Source of the DNA: Flavobacterium sp. DG2-3 | GTDB lineage: Bacteria > Bacteroidota > Bacteroidia > Flavobacteriales > Flavobacteriaceae | Reading direction: 5' to 3' | DNA: 64,000 bases | Assembly (NCBI RefSeq): GCF_030730925.1 | Contig: NZ_JAVAMB010000006.1 | Span: forward strand, 62,001 to 126,000 | Shown: in pieces, positions 19,381 through 27,974 of the stretch | Numbering within the stretch: the stretch's first letter is position 1 | How the letters are laid out: the number at the start of each line of letters is the position of its first letter | Made by a program: the position numbers and the translations under genes | Notes under the pieces: generated by a model | What the model saw: the letters and a program-made list of their open reading frames with translations, nothing else | Told to the model about the DNA's origin: nothing | Databases searched by the model: none

Positions 19381-20019
19381 TCATTTCTGTAAAATAAATT
19401 TCCCGAAAGACGAAGCAATATGAAAATTCGGTTCTGGAGTAATTGGATTTACCCATGAAATCCAAGTCGGTTCATAATTTCCTTTTTCGCCTTTAGAAAA
19501 CTTGGCTCTATAAACTCCTGTTTCAATTGTATTGTTATGAACTAAATCTAATTCTTTTAACGATCCAATACTAATTGCGCCTGCAACTGTAAAAGAAACC
19601 TCATCTGCAGAAGATTCTAGTTTTATATGATTTTGAGGCCATTTCCATTCGTAATCAAAAACCTTATCAGGAAGCGCGTGAAAATCCAATAGCCTTGTTG
19701 ACGGATCGATTTCTAAACAATAATAAGGATTAAGACTATCATTACTCCTAAAAAAAAGCTCCACTCGATCTGAATTGCAAATGCTGTCTACGCTATCATC
19801 TTTTTGGTCGATATAAACATCATTATCAAAAACTCTAAAATTAAAATAGAAGTTTTCTTGATCCCAAAGCGCGCGAAATTCGATTTTTAAAACTGGATCA
19901 TTATTCCACGGAGAAGAAAAATCGGTCAAGCAATTTGCTTTTTTCCAGAAAACTGGATTTAAAATTTCATTTTCGTTTTCTTGATTTTTATCAATTAAAA
20001 TTACTTGATACTCCTTCAC
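19381..20019 (-). CDS. Carbohydrate-binding family 9-like protein
   Basis: A 212-residue protein resembling the CBM9-like/DOMON-type domain seen in 'carbohydrate-binding family 9-like' proteins of Bacteroidota: SSPWNNDPVLKIEFRALWDQ, YFNFRVFDNDVYIDQKDD, SDRVELFFRSNDSLNPYYCL and EPTWISWVNPITPEPNFH. The last block, with W-I-S-W and the P-x-F-H ending, is typical. The start is a GTG, and an in-frame stop lies eight codons further upstream, so there is no room for a signal peptide. A cytoplasmic or non-classically exported sugar-binding protein is implied, which is unusual for the family. It converges on the regulator gene across the repeat element and is transcribed divergently from susC. Confidence 0.78.
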   Translation of the reverse strand: MKEYQVILIDKNQENENEILNPVFWKKANCLTDFSSPWNNDPVLKIEFRALWDQENFYFNFRVFDNDVYIDQKDDSVDSICNSDRVELFFRSNDSLNPYYCLEIDPSTRLLDFHALPDKVFDYEWKWPQNHIKLESSADEVSFTVAGAISIGSLKELDLVHNNTIETGVYRAKFSKGEKGNYEPTWISWVNPITPEPNFHIASSFGKFILQK

Positions 20020-20365
20020 AATGCTACTTCTTAAATTTTGTTAATTTTTGAATTTTATAAAATCTGAAAACCGATAAGATTTCAGTTTACTTCTTTATCA
20101 GTTTTTGAATTAGCCAAGATAGTTTAAAATTGAATAAAAACGAGCAATCTTTAGAAAATAACATCAAAATTCCACAGCAGAAACACATAAGAAAAGACTG
20201 CTTAATTTCTACGTTTTCGAATCAGTAATTGCGAAATTCTCAAGTTTTTACAAAAACAGCTTTTATAATTCAAAAATAGTCACTTTTTAGCAAGCTCATC
20301 ATTTCGAAAATATTTTAAAAACATCTCATCTTTTTAAGTCAAAAAAAACGTTTCGCACAATTTTA

Positions 20366-20379
20366 TGTGCTCGAGAACA
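20366..20379. promoter_or_regulatory. Putative LacI-type operator (copy of B)
   Basis: TGTGCTCGAGAACA, the exact reverse complement of operator B at 17885-17898. Relative to its downstream gene it has the same position and orientation as in the kinase operon. Confidence 0.75.
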
Positions 20380-20388
20380 TAAATTTTG

Positions 20389-20402
20389 TGTGTTCGAGCA
20401 CA
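20389..20402. promoter_or_regulatory. Putative LacI-type operator (copy of A)
   Basis: TGTGTTCGAGCACA, the exact reverse complement of operator A at 17862-17875, 23 nt centre to centre from its partner and 16 nt upstream of the -33 box of the susC promoter. Confidence 0.75.
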
Positions 20403-20418
20403 TTTTTTGTGTTTTTTC

Positions 20419-20449
20419 TTGTTTTATAAAAATATAATCTCTAGTTTCG
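20419..20449 (+). promoter_or_regulatory. Promoter of the susC/susD transcript
   Basis: -33 TTG at 20419-20421, 20-nt spacer, -7 box TAGTTTCG at 20442-20449. It is the same promoter as that of the sugar kinase operon, with near-identical spacer. It predicts a leader of about 240 nt before the susC ATG. Confidence 0.75.
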
Positions 20450-20698
20450 TCAGAGATTAATCTTAAAACTAAGTTAATTATGCAGATTTTCAGGTGATTT
20501 TTAAGCTTGTAGAAAGTAGAAAACCAAACTAAACAAGCCGAGTTTAAAGTAAAAATTGAAGACTCTGATTTGTATAAAAAACAACTCAATCAAAACTTAA
20601 CTAAAAAGACAAAATGAACTCCACGATTAAAAAAGAAGTCTAAAACCTACAAACAAAGAAGAAAAACAATTAAACATTAACCAAAACCAATTTAAAGT

Positions 20699-23600
20699 AT
20701 GAAATTATTAACCCAAAAAAAGCCAAGAGATTTTCGGATTAACAATTTATCCCGCAAAGAAATCGGAATAACGGTTCTCTCGTTATTAGTTTTTACATTT
20801 CAAGCTTCTGCAGCTTCTTCTATACATATTTCAGACAAGAACAAAACGGCGCTGTTTTTTGAAAAAACAGTGAAAGGAAAGGTTACAGATGAAAAAGGTT
20901 TACCTCTTCCTGGTGCCAATGTGGTAGTTAAAGGTACTACCAAAGGTGTTCAGACTGATGTAGACGGAACTTTTGCTATTACGGTTCCAGATAATGCTAC
21001 AAAACTGGTCATTACTTTCATCGGAATGGAAGATCAGGAAGTAACCATTGGAAGCGCGCCTCTAAAAATTGTCATGAAAGAAGCGGGACAAAAACTAGAA
21101 GAAGTGGTAATTGGATACGGAAAATCTAAGAAAAAAGATCTTACCGGTTCTGTAAGTTCGCTTAGCAAAGACAATTTAAACTTGGGCGGAACAGTGGCCA
21201 ATGTTGGTCAGGCGTTGCAAGGACGTGCTTCCGGAGTACAAGTGCAACAAAACAGTTACGCGCCAGGAACAAATCCTTCAGTTGTAATTAGAGGTGGAAA
21301 CTCAATTAATACTTCTAATGCTCCGCTGTATGTAGTTGACGGATTCATTACCAGCACTGGGGCTTCTATTAGTCCAAATGACATTGAAAATATTCAGATT
21401 TTAAAAGACGCTGCTTCTACAGCAATTTATGGTGCTCGCGGTGGAAATGGAGTGATTTTAATTACCACTAAAAAAGGTAAAGCTGGAAAAATGAATGTAG
21501 AAGCTGAGATTTCTGATGGTTTTCAAAACATCATAAAAGAGCCTTCTTTATTGACTGGGCAGCAATATGCTGATTATCAAAACGCACTTAATGCTGAAAA
21601 TGGAAGACCTCCACTTTTCCCTTCTAGTTTTCCTGTTGCCAACACCAACTGGTTTGACGCTGCAACTCGTCCGGGTGAAGTGTTAAACAGAACGCTTACT
21701 TTTAGCGGAAGCGATCAATCTTCTAAATTTTTTCTTTCTGGAAACTATTTAAAACAGACGGGAGCAATCGTAAACACTGATTTTGAAAGATATAGTGTGA
21801 GAATGGGCGGTGAAAAAAGATTCAATGAAAGGCTGAACATGGGTACAAATGTTTACGGCGCTGTTGCTGAAGGAAATAACAGTGATTTTGGCGATAACAT
21901 TTTATCTCCAATGTTCTCTATCCAGACTGCTCCTCCAGCTATTCCTATTTACAATCCAGATGGTTCGTATTACAAATTTCAAGGAAAAGATAATGCATTA
22001 GCACTTTTATTGGAACCTACAGACCACACGATCAACAGATTGGTAAACGGAAGCATGTTTTTAGATTATCAGATTATTAAAGGCTTAACATATCATTTTG
22101 GCGCTGGTGCAGAGTGGCAAGAAAATATTCAAGGAAAATATACGCCTAGTACTTTAGTGGCTGGAGCGGCTTTAAAAGGTTCTGCTTCTGAGGAAAATAA
22201 AACGTATTTCAGATGGAGTACCGAGCAATATTTGACGTATAAATTTGATATTAAAGAAGTACATTCGATTACAGCAATGATTGGTACTTCAAACCAAAAA
22301 GATACTTACGAAAGAGTAAGAGCTGCTGGAACTGGTTTTTCTAACGATTTATTGACGTATTACAATCTGCAAGGCGCTTCGGTTTATTTGAAACCTGAAA
22401 CAGAAAAAACAGAAACGAAACTGACTTCTTATTTTGGAAGGTTAAATTATGCATTTAATGATAAATATTTAGCCACTTTTACAATCAGAAAAGACGGTTC
22501 TTCTCGTTTTGGACCAAACAACAGATTTGGTATTTTCCCTTCTGGAGCGGTTGCGTGGAAAGTGTCTAACGAATCTTTTATGCAAAACGTAAAAGCAATT
22601 TCTGAACTTAAACTAAGAGCAAGTTACGGTATTACAGGTAGTGACGGTATTGGAGATTATTCATACATGAGCCGACTAACTTCTTGGGGAGTTACCATTG
22701 CGCCAGACGATTTTGTTGCTGGTACAGAACCTGCCAACTTAGCCAATCCGAACCTTAAATGGGAAGAAACAGCTCAAACTGATATTGGTTTGGATTTAGG
22801 TTTATTTAATGATAAACTTTCTATCACATTCGATTATTACAAAAAAAGAACTACAGATGCCCTTTTAAATGTTCCTGTTGGAGGTTGGTGGGGCTTTGGC
22901 ACTCAAAGAATTAACTCTGGAGTTATTGACAACCAAGGTATTGAATTAGGAATCACGACAACAAACTTTAGATCTGATAAATTTTCTTGGACAACTTCAT
23001 TAAATCTGGCTTACAACAAACAAGAAATTGTGTCTCTTGCAGATAATGTAAAAATCATCAGTACAAATACTTCTAACCCAAGCGGAACAGTTTCTGGACA
23101 AGAATTTACGAGATTGGAACCAGGAAAAGAAATGGGAGTTTTGTTTGGTTATAAATATGCTGGAGTAATTAAAACTGGAGAAACTTATGCTCCTCAGCCG
23201 TTATCTGTACCTGGAGATCCGAAATATGTAGATGTTGATGGAGACGGTACTATTACAGCAGCTGACAGAACGTATTTAGGAAATTCTATTCCGCATTATG
23301 TGGCTGGTTTTAATAACGATTTCAGATACAGAAATTTTGATATGAATATCTTTTTCCAAGGTGCTTTTGATTATTCTGTTTATAATATGACTAAAATGGT
23401 TGGAGAATCTTCTACCAGTACAGATGCCTTAAACCGCTGGGTTGCTGGAACGAATGAAAATACAGATATTCCGAGAGACGGTTATTACAAAAGCAAATAC
23501 GGAAGTTATGTGAATTCAAAATTTGTTGAAGAAGCTTCTTACCTACGTCTAAAAAATGTTTCTATAGGATACACTATTCCTGAAAGCGCTTTGAAAACAG

Positions 23601-23785
23601 TAAAATTTATTGACAGCATCAGATTATATGCTATCGGACAAAATTTATTGACGATTACCAATTATTCTGGAAATGACCCTGAGGTTAACGGACATTCTTC
23701 TAATAATTTAGGTGGAGGAATTGATTTTAACTCGTTCCCTGCTTCGAGAACTTTTATACTTGGAATTAAAGTAGCCATTCACTAG
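20699..23785 (+). CDS. SusC/RagA-family TonB-dependent outer membrane transporter
   Basis: A 1028-residue outer-membrane barrel that imports oligosaccharides with its SusD partner and TonB energy. After a long export leader (to about residue 40) comes a CarboxypepD_reg-like domain (VKGKVTDEKGLPLPGANVVV, then GVQTDVDGTFAI, about 58-130). A TonB-box-like KLEEVVIGYG follows, then the plug (ALQGRASGVQVQQNS, VVIRGGNSINTSNAPLYVVD, ILKDAASTAIYGARGGNGVI). The barrel runs to the C-terminus, ending ASRTFILGIKVAIH. All SusC landmarks are present and the length is usual. It is first in the plus-strand unit, with susD 36 nt downstream. The upstream module links it to the LacI-type regulator rather than to an ECF sigma/anti-sigma or hybrid two-component system, neither of which is present. 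Confidence 0.96.
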   Translation: MKLLTQKKPRDFRINNLSRKEIGITVLSLLVFTFQASAASSIHISDKNKTALFFEKTVKGKVTDEKGLPLPGANVVVKGTTKGVQTDVDGTFAITVPDNATKLVITFIGMEDQEVTIGSAPLKIVMKEAGQKLEEVVIGYGKSKKKDLTGSVSSLSKDNLNLGGTVANVGQALQGRASGVQVQQNSYAPGTNPSVVIRGGNSINTSNAPLYVVDGFITSTGASISPNDIENIQILKDAASTAIYGARGGNGVILITTKKGKAGKMNVEAEISDGFQNIIKEPSLLTGQQYADYQNALNAENGRPPLFPSSFPVANTNWFDAATRPGEVLNRTLTFSGSDQSSKFFLSGNYLKQTGAIVNTDFERYSVRMGGEKRFNERLNMGTNVYGAVAEGNNSDFGDNILSPMFSIQTAPPAIPIYNPDGSYYKFQGKDNALALLLEPTDHTINRLVNGSMFLDYQIIKGLTYHFGAGAEWQENIQGKYTPSTLVAGAALKGSASEENKTYFRWSTEQYLTYKFDIKEVHSITAMIGTSNQKDTYERVRAAGTGFSNDLLTYYNLQGASVYLKPETEKTETKLTSYFGRLNYAFNDKYLATFTIRKDGSSRFGPNNRFGIFPSGAVAWKVSNESFMQNVKAISELKLRASYGITGSDGIGDYSYMSRLTSWGVTIAPDDFVAGTEPANLANPNLKWEETAQTDIGLDLGLFNDKLSITFDYYKKRTTDALLNVPVGGWWGFGTQRINSGVIDNQGIELGITTTNFRSDKFSWTTSLNLAYNKQEIVSLADNVKIISTNTSNPSGTVSGQEFTRLEPGKEMGVLFGYKYAGVIKTGETYAPQPLSVPGDPKYVDVDGDGTITAADRTYLGNSIPHYVAGFNNDFRYRNFDMNIFFQGAFDYSVYNMTKMVGESSTSTDALNRWVAGTNENTDIPRDGYYKSKYGSYVNSKFVEEASYLRLKNVSIGYTIPESALKTVKFIDSIRLYAIGQNLLTITNYSGNDPEVNGHSSNNLGGGIDFNSFPASRTFILGIKVAIH

Positions 23786-23821
23786 TCTAAAATGCTTTTT
23801 AGTAACATTAAATTGATTCAA

Positions 23822-25330
23822 ATGAAAAAATATACAATCTTATTACTTTTACTTACCGCTGGGGCACAAATTTCGTGCAACCAAGACCTTGATCCCACGG
23901 TATATAGCAGTTTGACTAATACTAATGGATACCAAACAAAGTCAGATGCTATTGCGGCCATCAATTCTATTTATGGAAGATTAAAAGGCCCGTCTGTAGG
24001 CGATAACTTTTCGTATTGGGCTACGAGACACTTTGCCTTGACTGATATTGCTACAGATTTAGGGCACTGCCAGTTTGGTGGAGATCCTGGACAATTGTCA
24101 CTAGGAACTTGGAATTCTGCCAACGGACTTCTTAAAGAAGACTGGAACGCGATGTACAAACTAATTGCTAATGCCAACAATGCCATTTTCAACATTTTAC
24201 CTATGGGTGGCATTACAGCAGCAGAAAAAGCACAATTTATTGCAGAAGCCAAATTCTTAAGATGTTCTGCTTATATGGATTTGACAGATTCTTGGGGACC
24301 TGTAATTTTAATTACCGAAGCGAACTTAGGAAATCCTGGATACTTAGATCAAACTCCGCCATCGTCTGTTGAAGAAATTGATGCTTTTATGATTAAAGAA
24401 TTAACTGAAGCTGCTGATGTTCTTCCTCTAAATTATCAAAACAATGAAATTTACGGTACAAATGACGTAGGACGTGCTACAAAAGGTGCCGCTCTTACAT
24501 TATTAGCCAAATTGTACTTAAGAAGCCATGATTGGCAAAAAGTTGCGACTCTAACCAAACAAGTTATGGATTTAAACCAATACAGCCTTTATCCTTCTTA
24601 CTTAGGTTTGTTTAAAGAAAGTAACAAATGGTGCAGCGAAAATATCTTCTCTTCTTTGAGTGACGCCAATACAAACGGAACCGAATTATTAAACCATTTT
24701 GGCCCTGTTGATCACCCTGTTGTTCAAAACAGATGGCAGTATTATACCGTAAACTGGGATTTTTACAACACTTTTGGTGACGAAGACGAAAGAAAACAGT
24801 GTTTCTTCCCAGAATTTATGGGCACAGATGGTCTATTGCACAAACAGCCTCCATACTTAGGCGCTGAACCGCCAGAAGGTGAATTGTACATGCAAGACGT
24901 TTCTACAAAAAAATATGCTGATGACGAAACGACAACGTATTACGATGGTCATAGTGTAAACATTCTTCGCTATGCTGATGTTTTATTGAGCAGAGCCGAA
25001 GCGCTAAACGAAATCAGTGGCCCAACTCAAGAAGCAATCGATCTTATCAATCAGGTAAAAGGAAGATCGCATGCCAAACTTCTGGTTTTATCAGAACATA
25101 CACAAACTAGTTTGCGAGATGCTATTTTGCAAGAAAGAGGCTGGGAATTGTTTTATGAAGGAAAACGTCGCGCTGATTTAATTAGAATGAACAAATATGA
25201 TGTTTTGGTAAACGCTTATCATTTAAGAGTTGGCGAGGCAGCTTTGATTAAAATGCCACAAAACAAATATTACACGTATCCACAGAGTCAGGTAGATCTT
25301 AATCCAAACTTAAGCAACGCCGACAGATAA
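23822..25330 (+). CDS. SusD/RagB-family nutrient-binding lipoprotein
   Basis: Surface glycan-binding lid of the SusC transporter, 502 residues. The signal peptide ends in a lipobox with Cys19 (LTAGAQISCNQ). Family features: the TPR-like N-terminal half (GYQTKSDAIAAINSIYGRL, then NDVGRATKGAALTLLAKLYL) and the C-terminal region (VNILRYADVLLSRAEALNEI, then AILQERGWELFYEGKRRADL). The ATG at 23822 is chosen because it starts the signal peptide. The frame is open 10 codons further back. A strong terminator follows, so susC-susD form one transcript and later genes are probably expressed separately or by readthrough. Confidence 0.95.
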   Translation: MKKYTILLLLLTAGAQISCNQDLDPTVYSSLTNTNGYQTKSDAIAAINSIYGRLKGPSVGDNFSYWATRHFALTDIATDLGHCQFGGDPGQLSLGTWNSANGLLKEDWNAMYKLIANANNAIFNILPMGGITAAEKAQFIAEAKFLRCSAYMDLTDSWGPVILITEANLGNPGYLDQTPPSSVEEIDAFMIKELTEAADVLPLNYQNNEIYGTNDVGRATKGAALTLLAKLYLRSHDWQKVATLTKQVMDLNQYSLYPSYLGLFKESNKWCSENIFSSLSDANTNGTELLNHFGPVDHPVVQNRWQYYTVNWDFYNTFGDEDERKQCFFPEFMGTDGLLHKQPPYLGAEPPEGELYMQDVSTKKYADDETTTYYDGHSVNILRYADVLLSRAEALNEISGPTQEAIDLINQVKGRSHAKLLVLSEHTQTSLRDAILQERGWELFYEGKRRADLIRMNKYDVLVNAYHLRVGEAALIKMPQNKYYTYPQSQVDLNPNLSNADR

Positions 25331-25341
25331 TAAAATGTATT

Positions 25342-25384
25342 TCAAGAACAGACAGCAAATAGTCTGTCTGTTCTTGATTTTTAT
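25342..25384 (+). terminator. Terminator after susD
   Basis: Perfect 14-bp stem TCAAGAACAGACAG / CTGTCTGTTCTTGA, 8-nt loop, followed by a T run. It lies 11 nt beyond the susD stop and is one of the clearest terminators in the window. Confidence 0.9.
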
Positions 25385-25424
25385 ATAAAAAGTGCTTTTC
25401 TGTTTCACAAAAGAAGCTTTTCAG

Positions 25425-26831
25425 ATGATCAAAAAATTAATTTTAAAAGGAAGTTTTATTTTAGTCCTGCTTTCATTGGCAAGCTGTTCTAAAAACCAAA
25501 TTATCTCCAATATCAATATTGGCACTCATGGTAACAACGAATTGAAAATTCAGATCGATGTTACTACGAATGACCAAGCTCAGGTATATGCAGAATATTG
25601 GTCGGATAAAAAAGGAATTCAAAATAAAATAACCTCTCCTATTTCAAATTCTGGTCTTAAGCATTCTTTAGTGCTTTGCAATATTATTCCAGAAACCAAT
25701 TATAGTTTTCAAATTGTTACGGTTCAAGGCAGCGATAAAAAAACAAGCAAGGTTTATACTTTTAAATCTAGAAAATTGCCTGAATGGCTTCAAAAACAAT
25801 TTAAAGCCAATTGTCCAAAACCGGAATTACTGCCAGCGAATTTCAAAAAAGGTTTTATGCTTTTAGCGAAAAGAGAAACTCCAGGAACGGCATACATTGT
25901 AGATTACAAAGGAAATTTAAGATGGTATCATACACTTGAAGGAACAGGATTTAAAGTCGCTCATTTTACAAAAGAGCAAAGCATTCTTTCCATTTTAGGA
26001 ACAAACGACGAACCTACAAGTTACGGAAGTGAAATTCTGGAAATCAATCTTCAAGGCGATACTTTAACGCATATTAAAAAAGGACAAGGCGATTTAAAAC
26101 AGACTATTCATCACGAAATCATCAAAAAATCGGCTAACGAAATTGTGACTTTAACGGTGGAAGAAAAAATAATAAACCTGAAATCTGTCGGCGGAAAAGA
26201 AAAAGACACGGTTAGCGGTGACGGAATTGTAATCTTAGATAAAAAAGGAAAACAACTTTGGAAATGGACTGTTTTTGATGATTTAGATCCGATGAAAGAC
26301 AAAGATATTTTAAAAACAAAAAAAGACTGGACACACGCCAACAGTTTGAATTACGATACAGATGGCAATTTTCTAATTTCTTTCTACAACAATGGACAGA
26401 TTTGGAAAGTAAATGCTAAAACTGGAAAAGTAATGTGGAAATTAGGCAAAAACGGAACTATGAAAATGGCTCCAGAAAGCAATTTTTCTCAAGCACATGC
26501 TGCACACATCGATCAGGAAGGAAGTTTGTTATTTTTTGATAATGGTGTAGATAAAAAACAATCTTCTGTTTTTGCTTTAAAAGTGGACGAAAAGAACAAT
26601 GCCGTAAAACTTGATTTTCAAATCAAATTGCCAAAAGACATTTACAACGACAGAATGGGAAGCGCTTATATGATCAACAAAGATTTGATTTTGTGTTGCT
26701 GTTCCAAAAGACATATTACGGTTTTAACGAATAAAAAAGGGGTTTTGCTTTGGGCTTTGGAATCTGAAATTCCGCCTTATCGCACGCAATTTATTGAAGA
26801 AGAAAAAATGAAACCATTTCTTCTTAACTAA
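25425..26831 (+). CDS. Arylsulfotransferase (ASST)-like lipoprotein
   Basis: A 468-residue lipoprotein (signal FILVLLSLASCSKN, Cys21) with a fibronectin-like N-terminal part (about 30-120) and a beta-propeller-like body of the bacterial arylsulfate sulfotransferase family. Family-like features: GTAYIVDYKGNLRWYH, TIHHEIIKKSANEIVTLTVE, KDWTHANSLNYDTDGNFLIS with the H-A-N motif, FYNNGQIWKVNAKTGKVMWK and SQAHAAHIDQEGSLLFFDNG. Characterised members move a sulfo group between phenolic compounds through a catalytic His in the periplasm. Whether this one is a true sulfotransferase or a binding propeller is unclear. It lies between susD and the cytochrome gene. Two palindromes follow its stop. Confidence 0.75.
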   Translation: MIKKLILKGSFILVLLSLASCSKNQIISNINIGTHGNNELKIQIDVTTNDQAQVYAEYWSDKKGIQNKITSPISNSGLKHSLVLCNIIPETNYSFQIVTVQGSDKKTSKVYTFKSRKLPEWLQKQFKANCPKPELLPANFKKGFMLLAKRETPGTAYIVDYKGNLRWYHTLEGTGFKVAHFTKEQSILSILGTNDEPTSYGSEILEINLQGDTLTHIKKGQGDLKQTIHHEIIKKSANEIVTLTVEEKIINLKSVGGKEKDTVSGDGIVILDKKGKQLWKWTVFDDLDPMKDKDILKTKKDWTHANSLNYDTDGNFLISFYNNGQIWKVNAKTGKVMWKLGKNGTMKMAPESNFSQAHAAHIDQEGSLLFFDNGVDKKQSSVFALKVDEKNNAVKLDFQIKLPKDIYNDRMGSAYMINKDLILCCCSKRHITVLTNKKGVLLWALESEIPPYRTQFIEEEKMKPFLLN

Positions 26832-26841
26832 TGATGATCTT

Positions 26842-26868
26842 CCTCCAAGGTTTTCAAAACCTTGGAGG
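26842..26868. repeat. Perfect palindrome (13-bp arms) downstream of the ASST-like gene
   Basis: CCTCCAAGGTTTT-C-AAAACCTTGGAGG, with 13-bp arms around one base, 10 nt after the stop codon and followed by TTTAAAC. A second, related palindrome lies at 26888-26914. It may slow or end transcription. Confidence 0.8.
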
Positions 26869-26887
26869 TTTAAACATAAAACGAATA

Positions 26888-26914
26888 CCTACGAGGTTTC
26901 GAAAACCTCGCAGG
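26888..26914. repeat. Second palindrome before the cytochrome gene
   Basis: Arms CCTACGAGGTTT and AAACCTCGCAGG around CGA, one mismatch. The sequence differs from the first palindrome but the design is the same (AGGTTTT / AAAACCT core). It ends 27 nt before the cytochrome ATG, so it would be in that gene's leader. Confidence 0.75.
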
Positions 26915-26941
26915 AGAAGAACAAGACTAAAAATTCTAAAC

Positions 26942-27937
26942 ATGAAAAAAATAATTCTTATCGGACTTTTTTCAGCAATGCCAATTGTAGTTTTCAATTC
27001 CTGCACCAAATCAAATTCACAGACTTTAGCTGCTGTAAATCAAGAAGCCGAAGATGAAGGTTACATCAAAATTGATACTTCAAAAATTCCAGACGATCAA
27101 TTTGGAGAATCAGTTCGTTATGGAAGAGAATTAATGATGAAAACGGCTTATTATATTGGTCCAAACGGAATCAACGGAAAATATTTAGGCAATAAAATGA
27201 ATTGCACCAACTGCCATCAAGATGCTGGAACAAAACCGCATGCGTTCAATTTAATGTCTTCACACGATAATTATCCACAATACCGCGGACGCGAAAATAA
27301 AGTGCTTACATTGGCAGAACGAGTTAATAACTGCATTATGCGCCCACATTCTGGAAAACCGCTACCGCTAGACAGCAAAGAAATGGTAGCTTTTTTATCT
27401 TATTTTAAATGGATTAGCAAATTTGTTCCAAAAGACGGTAATTTCAAAGGAGCAAAAAATCTAGAAATCGAATTTCCTGATGTTGCCGCAAGTCCAGAAA
27501 GAGGAAAAGCATTGTTTGTTGAAAATTGTGCCCGTTGTCACGGAAATAATGGTGAAGGAGTTTATAATGCTGACAAATCGGGTTACACCTACCCGCCTCT
27601 TTGGGGCGAATACGGTTATCAGCCAGGTTCAAGCATGCACCGTGTAATCAAACAAGCGCAATGGTTAAAAAACAATATGCCGTATGATAAAGTGCAACCT
27701 GGAAAACCATACCTTACAGACAAAGAAGCACTTGATATTGCGGCTTATGTAAATGATGATTCTGTACACGAAAGACCAAATCCAAAAACGTTTGATTATC
27801 CAGATAAAATGGGCAAACCTATAGATTATGCGCACAGCCCATTCAATGATAATTTTTCTGAAGAACAGCACAAATACGGGCCTTACAAACCTATTATTGC
27901 CTACTGGAAAAAACAAGGCTGGAAAGCGGTTTACTAA
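26942..27937 (+). CDS. Diheme c-type cytochrome lipoprotein, TsdA/SoxA-like
   Basis: A 331-residue lipoprotein (VVFNSCTKSN, Cys21) with two haem-binding motifs: CTNCH at 88-92 and CARCH at 196-200. The first half resembles thiosulfate dehydrogenase TsdA/SoxA cytochromes: RYGRELMMKTAYYIGPNG, MNCTNCHQDAGT, YPQYRGRENKVLTLAERVNN, then NCIMRPHSGKPLP. In those families the Cys of the last motif (here Cys131) is an axial haem ligand. The second half is a class I cytochrome (GKALFVENCARCHGNNGEG). It is expected to be membrane-anchored and to pass electrons in the periplasm, perhaps oxidising a sulfur compound. A cytochrome in a glycan-use locus is unusual. The frame opens at 26831, but the palindromic stretch there is not protein-like. 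Confidence 0.85.
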   Translation: MKKIILIGLFSAMPIVVFNSCTKSNSQTLAAVNQEAEDEGYIKIDTSKIPDDQFGESVRYGRELMMKTAYYIGPNGINGKYLGNKMNCTNCHQDAGTKPHAFNLMSSHDNYPQYRGRENKVLTLAERVNNCIMRPHSGKPLPLDSKEMVAFLSYFKWISKFVPKDGNFKGAKNLEIEFPDVAASPERGKALFVENCARCHGNNGEGVYNADKSGYTYPPLWGEYGYQPGSSMHRVIKQAQWLKNNMPYDKVQPGKPYLTDKEALDIAAYVNDDSVHERPNPKTFDYPDKMGKPIDYAHSPFNDNFSEEQHKYGPYKPIIAYWKKQGWKAVY

Positions 27938-27974
27938 ACTCAAAATATACTATTTAACCTGATTATACAATACA

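Larger units (their letters stand above)
20020..20698. promoter_or_regulatory. susC upstream region (679 nt, gene-free)
   Basis: Apart from the operator/promoter module at about 20357-20455 this gap has no gene I can support. The predicted susC leader runs from about 20455 to 20698 and is A-rich. A 9-codon reading (ATG at 20614, stop at 20641) lies inside it without any conservation evidence. Positions 20020-20340 are A+T-rich with nothing recognised. Confidence 0.6.

Noticed and set aside
20326..20589. 87-codon minus-strand reading upstream of susC
   Set aside because: It runs across the operator/promoter module, whose conservation with 17807-17901 is at DNA level; the protein is Cys/Lys-rich without pattern.
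20614..20643. Nine-codon leader reading before susC
   Set aside because: Too short to judge; no attenuator hairpin or codon bias supports a regulatory leader peptide.
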